Assembly (NCBI GenBank): GCA_965216155.1
Contig: CBDCFD010000007.1
Span: 62,001-126,000, forward strand
Direction: 5' to 3'
From: CATOSP01 sp965216155
Lineage (GTDB): Bacteria; Chloroflexota; Dehalococcoidia; Lucifugimonadales; UBA3495
Length of the DNA: 64,000 nucleotides
Of the stretch, positions 35,031-43,584 are shown piece by piece. Made by a program: the position numbers and the translations under genes. Positions within the stretch are counted from its first letter, which is position 1; each line of letters begins with the position of its first letter. The notes under the pieces were generated by a model. It did no database searches. It saw nothing but the letters and a program-made list of their open reading frames with translations, and was not told the DNA's origin.

Positions 35031-35927
35031 TTAAATATTCCTGAGTTTCGGGTCCAGCTTGTCTCGCAGCCAGTCTCCGAACAGGTTCATCGAGAGCACG
35101 GTGAGCAGGATGGCAAGACCGGGAAAGAAGGCCACCCACCAGGCGGTTACGACGAGAACCCGGCCATCGGCTACCATCAGGCCCCAGGCCGGATTGGGCG
35201 GTGGAATACCCACACCCAGGAAGCTCAGGGCGGCTTCAAAGAGAATGACCTGCCCGATCTCCAAGGTAGCCAGGACGATGATACTGTTTACCACGTTGGG
35301 GAAAACGTGGTGAATCATTATGCGCATGTCTGAGGCACCCGCCACCTTGGCCCGTGCTATAAAGTCCAATTGCCGGACCCTCAGTGTCTCCCCTCGTACC
35401 ATGCGAGCATACCGGGCCCAGATGACAATGGATATGATAATAATGACAGCCGTATAGCCGCCGTCCATAACAGTTGCCAGCACCAAAGCCAGCAGAATAG
35501 AGGGCAATGCCAGCTTGACGTCCACTAGACGCATTATCAGGTGGTCGACAGTCCCACCGAAATACCCGGAAACTAAGCCCAGGCTAACTCCTACGAATGC
35601 TCCGAGGAAAATGGACACTATGGCGACCGTTAGTGAGATCCGGGCGCCGTGGATTATACGGCTCAGCATGTCCCGGCCGATCTTGTCAGTGCCCAGTACG
35701 TGGTCCCAGGAGCCCCCTTCCTGCCACACCGGAGGGGTCAGGCGGTCCGGTATGCTTCCGCTGATCGGGTCATGGGGTGCGACCTGATTGGCAAAGATGC
35801 CTGGGATGATTAGTACCAGAACAAGTATGGAAATGGGAATTAATGGGTACTGCCGAGCGGCCTTTAGCATGCGGACTGGGCGCGCTCGCACGGGACGCGT
35901 TATGGTAGCAGCCACTGACCTACTCAC
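35031..35927 (-). CDS. dppC: Peptide ABC transporter permease (DppC type)
   Basis: A 298-residue permease with an N-terminal OppC_N helix (YPLISISILVLVLIIPGIFA-like region), then SWDHVLGTDKIGRDMLSRII, the DppC hallmark, and about five further helices. The EAA loop is FIARAKVAGASDMRIMIHHV. It pairs with DppB. Ends four bases before dppD. Confidence 0.93.
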   Translation of the reverse strand: MSRSVAATITRPVRARPVRMLKAARQYPLIPISILVLVLIIPGIFANQVAPHDPISGSIPDRLTPPVWQEGGSWDHVLGTDKIGRDMLSRIIHGARISLTVAIVSIFLGAFVGVSLGLVSGYFGGTVDHLIMRLVDVKLALPSILLALVLATVMDGGYTAVIIIISIVIWARYARMVRGETLRVRQLDFIARAKVAGASDMRIMIHHVFPNVVNSIIVLATLEIGQVILFEAALSFLGVGIPPPNPAWGLMVADGRVLVVTAWWVAFFPGLAILLTVLSMNLFGDWLRDKLDPKLRNI

Positions 35928-36031
35928 TATTCCGGATTTTCAGCATATCCTCGCCCCTAATCAAGCACCCCGCCGGGCGGGATGCGAGCGGGACATTTAG
36001 CTCGGGCCGATGAATCGAGGTAAGGTGACGA

Positions 36032-36955
36032 TCAAGAGTAGCGGATGCGGGGATCCAGATAAGCGTAAAGAATGTCAGCGATTAGATTCGCCCCAATGTA
36101 CAAAGTAGCGAAGAACAGAAGCACCGTCTGCACCACGAAATAATCGCGCCCCTGCACTGCTTGGAGCGCCAGTTGCCCAACTCCCGGCCAGACGAAAACG
36201 GTCTCCGTGATCACCGACCCGGTGAGGACCGATGCCCCAACTACCGCGAAATAAGTCAGGGGCGCAATGGACGCGTTACGGAGGCAGTGTTTCCAAATCA
36301 CCTTCCATTCCCGGATCCCCTTGATCCGGGCGAGCTTGACATACTCGCTGTCCAAGACCTCTAACATCGAAGAACGGACCAACCGCATGATGGCAGCTAC
36401 CGGAAATATACCCATCGTGATGGCAGGAAGAATGATGTGACTAATCCCCCCCTTTCCAGAGGTGGGGAACCAGTCCAGATTCACCGCGAAGATCCATATC
36501 AGCACAATAGCGAGCCAGAAGCCAGGCACCGACTGGCCGAGCAGGGCGGCGATTTTACCGCCCACGTCGGCCGGTGTATCTTTCTTCACCGCCGAGAGCA
36601 CGCCAACTGGCACCGCGATAATCACGCTGATTACCAGGGCGACACTGGCCAGTTGAAGGGTCGCGGGAAAACGCTGGGCTATCAGTTCTGCACTGGAGAT
36701 CCCTTCCCATCGGATGGACTGACCAAAGTCGCCGCGCGCGATATTGCCCATGTATCTGAAGTACTGCACGTGCAGAGGATCGTTAATTCCCCAGTATTCT
36801 TCCAGTTCCTCGATGGACTCCTTGGAAGCATCCTCGGCCAACAGGCCGGCATCCGCCGGATTTCCACTAATGTGGATCAAAAGGAAAACCACCACGCTGA
36901 TGATCCACAGCGCAATCAGAGAATGCACGAGCCTAATCAGTATGAACCGCTGCAT
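36032..36955 (-). CDS. dppB: Peptide ABC transporter permease (DppB type)
   Basis: A 307-residue permease: MQRFILIRLVHSLIALWIIS starts with the characteristic first helix, followed by the short NDPLHVQYFRYMGNIARGDF periplasmic block, about five more helices and the EAA loop YVKLARIKGIREWKVIWKHC. GSVITETVFVWPGVGQLALQ is also typical of DppB. A 104-base gap precedes dppC and an 89-base gap follows the binding-protein gene. Confidence 0.93.
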   Translation of the reverse strand: MQRFILIRLVHSLIALWIISVVVFLLIHISGNPADAGLLAEDASKESIEELEEYWGINDPLHVQYFRYMGNIARGDFGQSIRWEGISSAELIAQRFPATLQLASVALVISVIIAVPVGVLSAVKKDTPADVGGKIAALLGQSVPGFWLAIVLIWIFAVNLDWFPTSGKGGISHIILPAITMGIFPVAAIMRLVRSSMLEVLDSEYVKLARIKGIREWKVIWKHCLRNASIAPLTYFAVVGASVLTGSVITETVFVWPGVGQLALQAVQGRDYFVVQTVLLFFATLYIGANLIADILYAYLDPRIRYS

Positions 36956-37044
36956 TCGCCCCGCTTTCGAATATCGGAGAAATAGGTCGGGGAGGCCAAA
37001 CCGTAGGCCTCCCTACTGAGTCCAGAGAATTGGTCAGGGGCCTC

Positions 37045-38841
37045 TTACTGCGTATTGGCTGCTTTTATCCACTCCATGTGGGTGAAGATTTGCCTACGAT
37101 TCCCTGGGAAGACGTACTCGGAAACTACATCCGGGTTCACCACGGCAGTCCCGGGGAACCAGATCATGGGTAGTACTGGGAACCGCTCAAACAAATAGTC
37201 CCCTATCTCTTGCTCTTTGGCGTGCCGTGCGTCCTGGCTGGTGGCGCTGGTCAGCTCCAGATACCTTTCCCGGAGCCAATCGTTCTCGTAAGCGTGTACG
37301 ATCCCCTCCACCGGGTCATAGTAGGTGCGGATAGTAAACTGAGGGTCCCGGTAGGTCCCGGAGATGGCGATCACGTATCCCTGGTATTCCTTGTTCCTCC
37401 GCCTATTGGAGCTCTCCGCTCCGGTAATCTGTGTGTGCTCGACATCCAGCCCGATGGCTTCGAAGTAAAGGCCGATGGCTTCTCCCACCTGTACCTGTTC
37501 GGGCACGCTGGTGCTCGTACTCAAGTTTACTCTGACTTTGAAGCCATTGGGGTACCCGGCTTCGGTAAGCAACTCCTTGGCCCGCTCCGGGTCATAGCCA
37601 TACATCTCTTCCCACCGGGCATCCCAATCCGGGTTCCAGCCCGGCAGCGTGCTGTGGAATCCCCAGACCTTGATCTCCTCCCCTACTCCGCCGAACAACT
37701 CATCGTTGATCTCCTTGCGGTTGATCGCTTTGTTCATGGCTTGACGGACTTTGGCGGCGGTCTCGTTTTCTCCCACCCACGGGTCTTGTCCCATGATCTC
37801 CGGGGTGGTGTAGTATTGGCCGCCCAGCCACCACATGGATTGTACCGATGGAAGGACACTGTTCCATTCCACCATGCCCCGGTCCACCGCCGTCTCTCGA
37901 AGGTCCCTGGGAAGGGCCACAATGTGGATTTCGTCCGCGAGAAGAGCCGCCAGCCGGGTGGACTCTTCCCCAATAAACCGCTTCTCAAACTCCTCAAACT
38001 CTGCGGTGTGGCGCCAGTGGTCGTCAACACGCTCCATCAGGAAGGAGGTGGCGGGCGCGCGGCTGACGTATTGGTAAGCCCCGGTGCCAATGGGGTTTGC
38101 TTGATAGCCCTCTAAACCCACCGAGTCCCATTGTGCCTTGCTGATCAAATTGGAGGTTCCATGTCCGCCGTGGTTAAAGAAAATGACGGTGAAACTATCC
38201 GGCTTGGTCTGGTGTATCTTGACTTCAGTGTCACTAACGACCTCGACATCAGCGATCGTACTCTGGTAGGGGAACCTATCTTCCCCACGGCCGCCCTCTC
38301 CTTCCGCTACCATGTGAAACATGTGTTTTACATCCTCGCTGGTGACGTTGCCCCAGTCACCGTGGAAGCGGACGTCATCGCGCAACAGGAAAGTCCAAGT
38401 CAGACCGTCGGGGGTGACCGACCATTCCGTCGCGATTTCCGGGATCAATTCACCGGTGCTACGTTGGACACCGATCAAGTTTTCGTAGATGGTCCTCTTG
38501 TCAAACCCCACCGAGGGTGCGGCCCAGGGCAGGTTGGTCTCCAGCCCTATAGGCCCCATAGATGCCACCAGGCGCGTGGTCGTACTGGTCACCAATTCTG
38601 CCTGGACTTCCGGTGTTGGTGTAGCTATCGCCGTCGGAGGTACTGCCTGGAGCACTGCGGTAGGCGTCGCAGCCAACGGCGGCTGGGTAACTGTCGGCGG
38701 CAAGGTTGTGTCTGCCGTCCCCGTTGCGGACGATTGGGTCGGAGGTGTGTCGGTGGCTGCCTCACTACAGGCAACGGCCACCATTAACAGTAGAAGCATT
38801 ACGGGAGTGAAAAGTACTACTTTAAAGTCGAAACGTGCCAT
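37045..38841 (-). CDS. Peptide ABC transporter substrate-binding lipoprotein (family 5)
   Basis: A 598-residue SBP_bac_5 protein. The signal peptide MARFDFKVVLFTPVMLLLLM ends VAVACSE, a lipobox. A Thr/Pro-rich linker of about 60 residues follows, then the mature domain with ATEWSVTPDGLTWTFLLRDD and HTLLGWN-like (LPGWNPDWDARWEEM) blocks. It captures oligopeptides or similar solutes. ATG 38841 is preferred over the upstream in-frame start at 38868 because it directly precedes the signal and follows GAGAGGG. First gene of a five-gene importer operon; an unusual folded leader lies upstream. Confidence 0.92.
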   Translation of the reverse strand: MARFDFKVVLFTPVMLLLLMVAVACSEAATDTPPTQSSATGTADTTLPPTVTQPPLAATPTAVLQAVPPTAIATPTPEVQAELVTSTTTRLVASMGPIGLETNLPWAAPSVGFDKRTIYENLIGVQRSTGELIPEIATEWSVTPDGLTWTFLLRDDVRFHGDWGNVTSEDVKHMFHMVAEGEGGRGEDRFPYQSTIADVEVVSDTEVKIHQTKPDSFTVIFFNHGGHGTSNLISKAQWDSVGLEGYQANPIGTGAYQYVSRAPATSFLMERVDDHWRHTAEFEEFEKRFIGEESTRLAALLADEIHIVALPRDLRETAVDRGMVEWNSVLPSVQSMWWLGGQYYTTPEIMGQDPWVGENETAAKVRQAMNKAINRKEINDELFGGVGEEIKVWGFHSTLPGWNPDWDARWEEMYGYDPERAKELLTEAGYPNGFKVRVNLSTSTSVPEQVQVGEAIGLYFEAIGLDVEHTQITGAESSNRRRNKEYQGYVIAISGTYRDPQFTIRTYYDPVEGIVHAYENDWLRERYLELTSATSQDARHAKEQEIGDYLFERFPVLPMIWFPGTAVVNPDVVSEYVFPGNRRQIFTHMEWIKAANTQ

Positions 38842-38941
38842 GGTTATACCCTCTCTATATGGTCTCAACGGTGTGGGTCCATGGGCCTGGACATCTTCAC
38901 GGAGAACTGTAATGACATGGTATGCAGATGGAATTCATGGG

Positions 38942-38990
38942 CTGGCAAGCTCACCATCTCCCAGATAGTTTGCAGCTTGCCAGAGATGGT
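38942..38990 (-). promoter_or_regulatory. Interleaved inverted repeats upstream of the peptide-binding protein gene
   Basis: CTGGCAAGCT (38942-38951) pairs with AGCTTGCCAG (38974-38983), and ACCATCTC (38953-38960) pairs with GAGATGGT (38983-38990). The order A1-B1-A2-B2 means the helices can form a pseudoknot or two mutually exclusive hairpins. It lies about 100-150 bases upstream of the binding-protein start. No known RNA family was recognised. Confidence 0.4.
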
Positions 38991-39102
38991 ACCTCTCCCG
39001 TGCAAGTCTATCATCTGCCTTTACCTTGGCAGTGTCAACAGATACGTGGATTTGGGGGAATAGAAGCCAGTTGACAAAATTCCTCGACGCTTTTCTCTTT
39101 GC

Positions 39103-39745
39103 TCACACGGCCCACATAGAGGAGTGCCCTCTCCTAGGGGACTTGCCGGCGTACCAATCGTCTGAGCGCAGCGAGGGATGGTACTGAGAGGTGTCGACTC
39201 CCCTCGTCCATACGACGATATGCTTGAATCTGGAGACCTCTAGGTCCACATCGACGCTATCAGTGGGAACGAGAGTCGCTTCCGCCATGGTGCTCTACGA
39301 TCTCGCTCCAATTCTCCATCCAATCACTACAGTTCGTATATCTGGTATCTCCGAAAATCTTGATCTCCGGAGCATGGCAATGGCCGCAGATCACGCCGTC
39401 GTATTCATACTTCTGGGCGTGCTCTGAAAGATTGGACTCGAACTTGAGAACGCACCCCACCGTCGCTTTGGTCTGCCGCTTGGCGAACCCGATGAGGCCC
39501 TTGAGTGGCACTTTGAACAGTTTCAAGACCTAGTTTGGCGTCGTGTCCGGTGAAAGCAACACGTCATACAAGCTGGTACCCGGAAACATGAGCTTGCGGC
39601 GTGTACGCCAGCCATCGACGACGTGTCCGACCAAATAGCGGTGGCCGCTACGGTGATTTTAGAGCAAATGATCCAAGTATTGCGCCTTGGCTCCCTTGAA
39701 CCCGAGGTGGGTATCGCTGATGAATACCGCCAAGCAGCCGTCCAT
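39103..39745 (-). pseudogene. LpxH-like metallophosphoesterase, decayed with internal deletion
   Basis: ATG 39745 opens MDGCLAVFISDTHLGFKGAK, a calcineurin-like phosphoesterase start (metal motif SDTHLG), reaching a TAA in DHLL. Next, YLVGHVVDGWRTRRKLM corresponds to the GDxxDxW motif but with His in place of the metal-binding Asp. Then the central NHDE and HGDEFD motifs are missing, and the C-terminal part YDGVICGHCHAPEIKIFGDT then YTNCSDWMENWSEIVEHHGG follows in another frame (ORF 39260-39526), continuing frameshifted to 39103. The gene family includes UDP-2,3-diacylglucosamine pyrophosphatase relatives. The locus cannot encode an active enzyme. Confidence 0.75.
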
Positions 39746-39963
39746 GCTTAAGTATACCACGGCGAGGAGCATTGGCAGGTTAGCCGAGGACTAAGATACG
39801 GGCAAGGTTTGGAGCGCGAATGACGGGTTACCTGAGGCGGGTAGCGACCGCAGATTCGGACCGGCAGGATCCGTGAGACCGGAACGCTGTCATTAATGGG
39901 GCCTGGAGAACATTCTATGCGGGATCGGATGACAATTCATCCCGGCTCATTCGATATACACCT

Positions 39964-40752
39964 TCAGTAAATGGCCACTGCGTCGGCGTGTTTCCCGGCG
40001 AGTTCGATCAACGCACTGGCTTCCCCGCTGGAGTCGCCGAGGCAGACCATCACGCCCCATATACCGGCGCGGGCTTCCCGTGCCAGGCGGGACACTATTT
40101 CAGCGCTGTTATCTTCAGTTATGGTCAATTCCACGCCCCTAACCATTTGCCGGACCGCGGCCAGTGCATCCGGCTTGCCAGCGACGTAGTCGGCCTGATT
40201 GAGGAGCCCCCTAACGTCTTCCGGAAGCCGGTACGGAGACCCGTCACCCAGGGTGATTATGCTCACAGCGTGCTCTCTGGACCGGAAGGCTTCCACATAC
40301 TCACGGGTCAATCCGATCTGCCGGGAATGGGTGGCTTCATGGCCGGAAACCCGCTCCACCAACTCTAAGAGCGTTAGCCCGGGGAACGAATTGTTAGGGT
40401 TGGGGGGCGTCGCGAGCCGGCTCAGTTGTTCCGCAGTAAGTCCCGACACCACGGCGCGGAACCGGCTGTGGGTATCTTCCAGGTGAGCAAGTTCCCTTTG
40501 TAACTGTTCCTCCATGGACGAGAAGGGAGGAAGCATATCCTGTTCGCCCCGGGCGATCTTCTCCAAGGCGTCGACGAAGCTCTCGGAGTCAAGATGGAGC
40601 AGGACCTCCCGCACGGACCACCGGGAGCCGAGGAACGCCTCCTGTGCGTCAAGCCCCACCAAGGAGTCCATGAGAGCGCGGTGACCCTGGTCCAGCCGGA
40701 CCAATGCCCGGTCGCGGCGCTCCAAGAGTGAATCAGCGTTTTCCGGGGTCAA
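39964..40752 (-). CDS. DinB-domain protein with a tetrapyrrole-methylase-like C-terminal region
   Basis: 262 residues. Residues 1-155 look like a DinB/YfiT four-helix bundle: RWSVREVLLHLDSESFVDAL and LTLLELVERVSGHEATHSRQ provide the paired histidines of the metal site. From about residue 165, IITLGDGSPYRLPEDVRGLL NQADYVAG and later ARAGIWGVMVCLGDSSGE resemble the first half of precorrin/porphyrin methylases (GPGD-type loop, then the ADVVVG strand, then the SGDPG strand), but the C-terminal half of that fold is missing. I recognise the DinB part well; the second assignment is tentative. The function is unknown. Confidence 0.6.
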   Translation of the reverse strand: MTPENADSLLERRDRALVRLDQGHRALMDSLVGLDAQEAFLGSRWSVREVLLHLDSESFVDALEKIARGEQDMLPPFSSMEEQLQRELAHLEDTHSRFRAVVSGLTAEQLSRLATPPNPNNSFPGLTLLELVERVSGHEATHSRQIGLTREYVEAFRSREHAVSIITLGDGSPYRLPEDVRGLLNQADYVAGKPDALAAVRQMVRGVELTITEDNSAEIVSRLAREARAGIWGVMVCLGDSSGEASALIELAGKHADAVAIY

Positions 40753-40908
40753 TTGGCCTCCCGTTGGGTTGGACTTGAGCCCCAGTGTGTGTCAAAGTCC
40801 AAAATGCGTTCAACCCGGCCATAGCTTCGCCTCCGGTCCGGGGAAGTACGAGGTCCGATTTAATGGGTCCCAGGCCGATCATCGCATGTCCGGGGCCACG
40901 TGCGGAAG

Positions 40909-41418
40909 TCACTTCTTCTCCGTCGAGCCCTCTTGAGTGTGGCCACCGGGCCGCGGCAACGTAGCTCTGAAGGACGGAATGAATGATGCGGCCGGTTCCG
41001 GTGTGGACGGGCGGCGCAACAGTCTCAAACCCACGTGCCAGACTAGGAGGACTATGTTGCTGGCGATTACCGTCCCGTTGAGGATCGCTTGGGTGGTAGG
41101 GTGCCGCCAGACCCGTGTCCCCTCGATCGCCTCACCGTAGACATAACCACCCCAGGCCCCTCCGATGGCGAATACGATAGCGAGGGTCAGGGCGGCGAAG
41201 GTGAGTAGCCTGTTCCGGTCCGAACCCCCGTCCAGGTCAAGCCACCAGCCCAGGAAGCTCCCCACACCCCCGCCGATCCCGGCCGGGAGCACCACGAAGG
41301 CCATTCTCGGGTATCCGGCCGGCAAGGAGAAAGCGATGTACCAGCCTACGAAGTACCCCCCGACAGCCAGGACGGTTCCCAGGACGACCGCGAGCAGGAG
41401 CCGCGCGACAATCACCAA
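40909..41418 (-). CDS. Four-helix membrane protein of unknown function
   Basis: A 169-residue protein with four hydrophobic segments: LLLAVVLGTVLAVGGYFVGW, MAFVVLPAGIGGGVGSFLGW, LLTFAALTLAIVFAIGGAWG and ILNGTVIASNIVLLVWHVGL. The C-terminus is a basic, Pro-rich cytoplasmic tail. No family recognised. It begins 18 bases after the DppC-like gene on the same strand and may be co-transcribed with it. Confidence 0.65.
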   Translation of the reverse strand: MVIVARLLLAVVLGTVLAVGGYFVGWYIAFSLPAGYPRMAFVVLPAGIGGGVGSFLGWWLDLDGGSDRNRLLTFAALTLAIVFAIGGAWGGYVYGEAIEGTRVWRHPTTQAILNGTVIASNIVLLVWHVGLRLLRRPSTPEPAASFIPSFRATLPRPGGHTQEGSTEKK

Positions 41419-41436
41419 GGTGTGAGTGCCCCCTCG

Positions 41437-42327
41437 TTACCGGGTGTTTCTGAGTCTGGGGTCAAGGACATCCCGCAGCGCATCGCCCGCGAAATTGAAA
41501 GCCAGTACAAGCAGGAAGATCGCAGCCCCCGGAGCGAAGGTCAACCAGGGGGCCCGTTCCACGGTTTCAAACGCGTGGCGCAGCATGCCGCCCCAAGTGG
41601 GTGTCGGCGGCTTCACTCCCACGCCCAGGAAACTCAAGGACGCCTCCGCGATGATCGCCGCGCCAAGGCTCAATGTAGCCGCCACGATGATCGGCGCCAT
41701 TGAGTTGGGTAGTATGTGTCCCATAATCATGCGCGAATTAGACGCCCCGATGGACCGGGCGGCCATGACGTAGTCACGCTCCCTGATTGACAACACCTGG
41801 GCACGAATCAGGCGGGCCTTGGCCGGTGTTGCGGTGATGGCAATGGCTATTATCACGTTTAGGACTGCGCCGCCCGTTACCGCCACCAACCCCAGGGCTA
41901 GCAACAGGCCCGGTATGGAAGCCAGGCCATCCACAAACCGCATTAACACCTCGTCCCACCAGCGGCCGAAATAGCCTGCCACCGTTCCTATAGCCACGCC
42001 CGCAGCTACGGCAACGCTGCCCACTCCGATAAGCAAAGAAATGCGGGCGCCGTAGATGAGGCGGCTTAATTGGTCGCGCCCCAACCGATCGGACCCGATC
42101 CAATACTTGGACGTGGGTGCGGAGAGGTTGTTCATGGGGTCCATTTTGACCGGGTCATGGCGGGCCAGCGCAGGCGAGAAGACCGCCGCAACCACCGTTA
42201 TGGCAATGATGGACAGGGCGAACTTGGCCAGGCGCAGCCGCAGCATCTCCCGCAGTATGACTACGGGCCCCCACTCCTTGGCCGCGCTGCGCAGGGTGTC
42301 GACCCGGCGTAGACTTATGTCCTCCAC
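41437..42327 (-). CDS. dppC: Peptide/nickel ABC transporter permease (DppC type), second cluster
   Basis: A 296-residue permease with SKYWIGSDRLGRDQLSRLIY, the DppC hallmark, and EAA loop YVMAARSIGASNSRMIMGHI, plus about six helices. It is separated from the upstream DppB-like gene by a hairpin-bearing spacer. No ATPase genes accompany it, so it may share the ATPases encoded at 33-35 kb. Confidence 0.9.
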   Translation of the reverse strand: MEDISLRRVDTLRSAAKEWGPVVILREMLRLRLAKFALSIIAITVVAAVFSPALARHDPVKMDPMNNLSAPTSKYWIGSDRLGRDQLSRLIYGARISLLIGVGSVAVAAGVAIGTVAGYFGRWWDEVLMRFVDGLASIPGLLLALGLVAVTGGAVLNVIIAIAITATPAKARLIRAQVLSIRERDYVMAARSIGASNSRMIMGHILPNSMAPIIVAATLSLGAAIIAEASLSFLGVGVKPPTPTWGGMLRHAFETVERAPWLTFAPGAAIFLLVLAFNFAGDALRDVLDPRLRNTR

Positions 42328-42424
42328 TTACACCCTCCTGGTGGGCAACAAACAATCGACATAGAGATGGAGACCATTCGGCAAAAACTATTGAACGGGT
42401 ACACCGTCCAGTGGTAAGGGTCCT

Positions 42425-42458
42425 GTGAGCGCCGCCACGCAGCCTGGGCGGCGCTCAC
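42425..42458 (-). terminator. Perfect 12-bp stem between the two permease genes
   Basis: GTGAGCGCCGCC (42425-42436) pairs perfectly with GGCGGCGCTCAC (42447-42458) around a 10-base loop, touching the stop codon of the upstream DppB-like gene. No U tract follows, so it may be a transcript-stabilising or partial terminator element rather than a full stop. Confidence 0.6.
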
Positions 42459-43420
42459 TATTCATACCGGATCCTGGGATCGAGGTACGCGTACAGTATG
42501 TCTGCCATGAAGTTTGCCAAGACCACGCCCGTAACTATGACCAGCATGCCCATCTGAAAGACTTGGTAGTCCTGCTCGATGATGGCGTCCAGGATGAATT
42601 TGCCGATGCCGGGCAGGGCGAAGACCGACTCGGTGATAAGTGTCCCGCCGATCAGGCCGCCCAGCTGGAGGCTGGTGACCGTGACCACTGGCAGCAGTGC
42701 GTTCTTCAGCGCATGCACTCCGATAACGTTCCTTTCTTGAAGCCCCTTTGACCGCGCGGTGCGGATATAGTCCTCTTCCAAAACCTCTAGCATGGCGGAG
42801 CGGGTCTGGCGCATGAGAGTGGCCGACAGTGCCGTGCCCAAAGTCACTACGGGCATCACCATCCGCGAGAACCAGTCCCAGGGACTCTCTATGATGCTGA
42901 CGTAACCAAATATTGGAAGCCAACCCAGCCAAACGCCAAACACGACGATTAACACCAGCCCAAGCCAGAAGTTGGGCAACGCCACTCCGGCCATGGCGAA
43001 CGTTGTCGCCGCGACATCCGGCGGTTTGTTGCGTTTGAGAGCGGAAACGATCCCCAGTGACACCCCCATCAAAATGCCGAACACCCATGAAAGAGCCGCG
43101 AGTTGCAAGGTAAAGACCAGGCGGGGGAGGATCTGCGGAAGGACAGCCTGGCGGCTAAACAGAGAGGAACCCCAGTCCCCCTGGAATACTCCCCACATCC
43201 ACAGCCCGTATTGGACGACGATTGGCTTGTCCAGGTCGTACTCTTTCAAAAGACGCGCGTATAGTTCCGGGTCAATCGCGGTGCCGTCAGACTCCTCCGT
43301 CGCCGCCAGCGTGTAGATGGGATCTCCCGGCAGGATGCGTATCATCGCAAACACGATCATGCTTACGATGACCAGCGTAGGTATCAGGTTCAGGGTCCGA
43401 CGTATCAGGTATGTTTTCAT
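42458..43420 (-). CDS. dppB: Peptide/nickel ABC transporter permease (DppB type), second cluster
   Basis: A 320-residue permease: MKTYLIRRTLNLIPTLVIVS is the first helix, LDKPIVVQYGLWMWGVFQGD the periplasmic block, and YIRTARSKGLQERNVIGVHA the EAA loop. GTLITESVFALPGIGKFILD is DppB-typical. ATG 43420 is preferred over an upstream reading at 43552 that would add 44 low-complexity residues. Follows the interrupted binding-protein gene. Confidence 0.9.
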   Translation of the reverse strand: MKTYLIRRTLNLIPTLVIVSMIVFAMIRILPGDPIYTLAATEESDGTAIDPELYARLLKEYDLDKPIVVQYGLWMWGVFQGDWGSSLFSRQAVLPQILPRLVFTLQLAALSWVFGILMGVSLGIVSALKRNKPPDVAATTFAMAGVALPNFWLGLVLIVVFGVWLGWLPIFGYVSIIESPWDWFSRMVMPVVTLGTALSATLMRQTRSAMLEVLEEDYIRTARSKGLQERNVIGVHALKNALLPVVTVTSLQLGGLIGGTLITESVFALPGIGKFILDAIIEQDYQVFQMGMLVIVTGVVLANFMADILYAYLDPRIRYE

Positions 43421-43584
43421 ATCTACATCACCCGGGCCTTTAAAGCCCCCGCGGCTCCGAACATCGGTCGACTGGATAGTGAAAACGCTTGTCGCCCCCT
43501 CGCTGTTTCTCCCGCTCAGGGGAGCCGGGATGGGGGGCGACGAATCGGTCAATATGGGCTTGTCAGAACCCGAGGGCTACAGGT

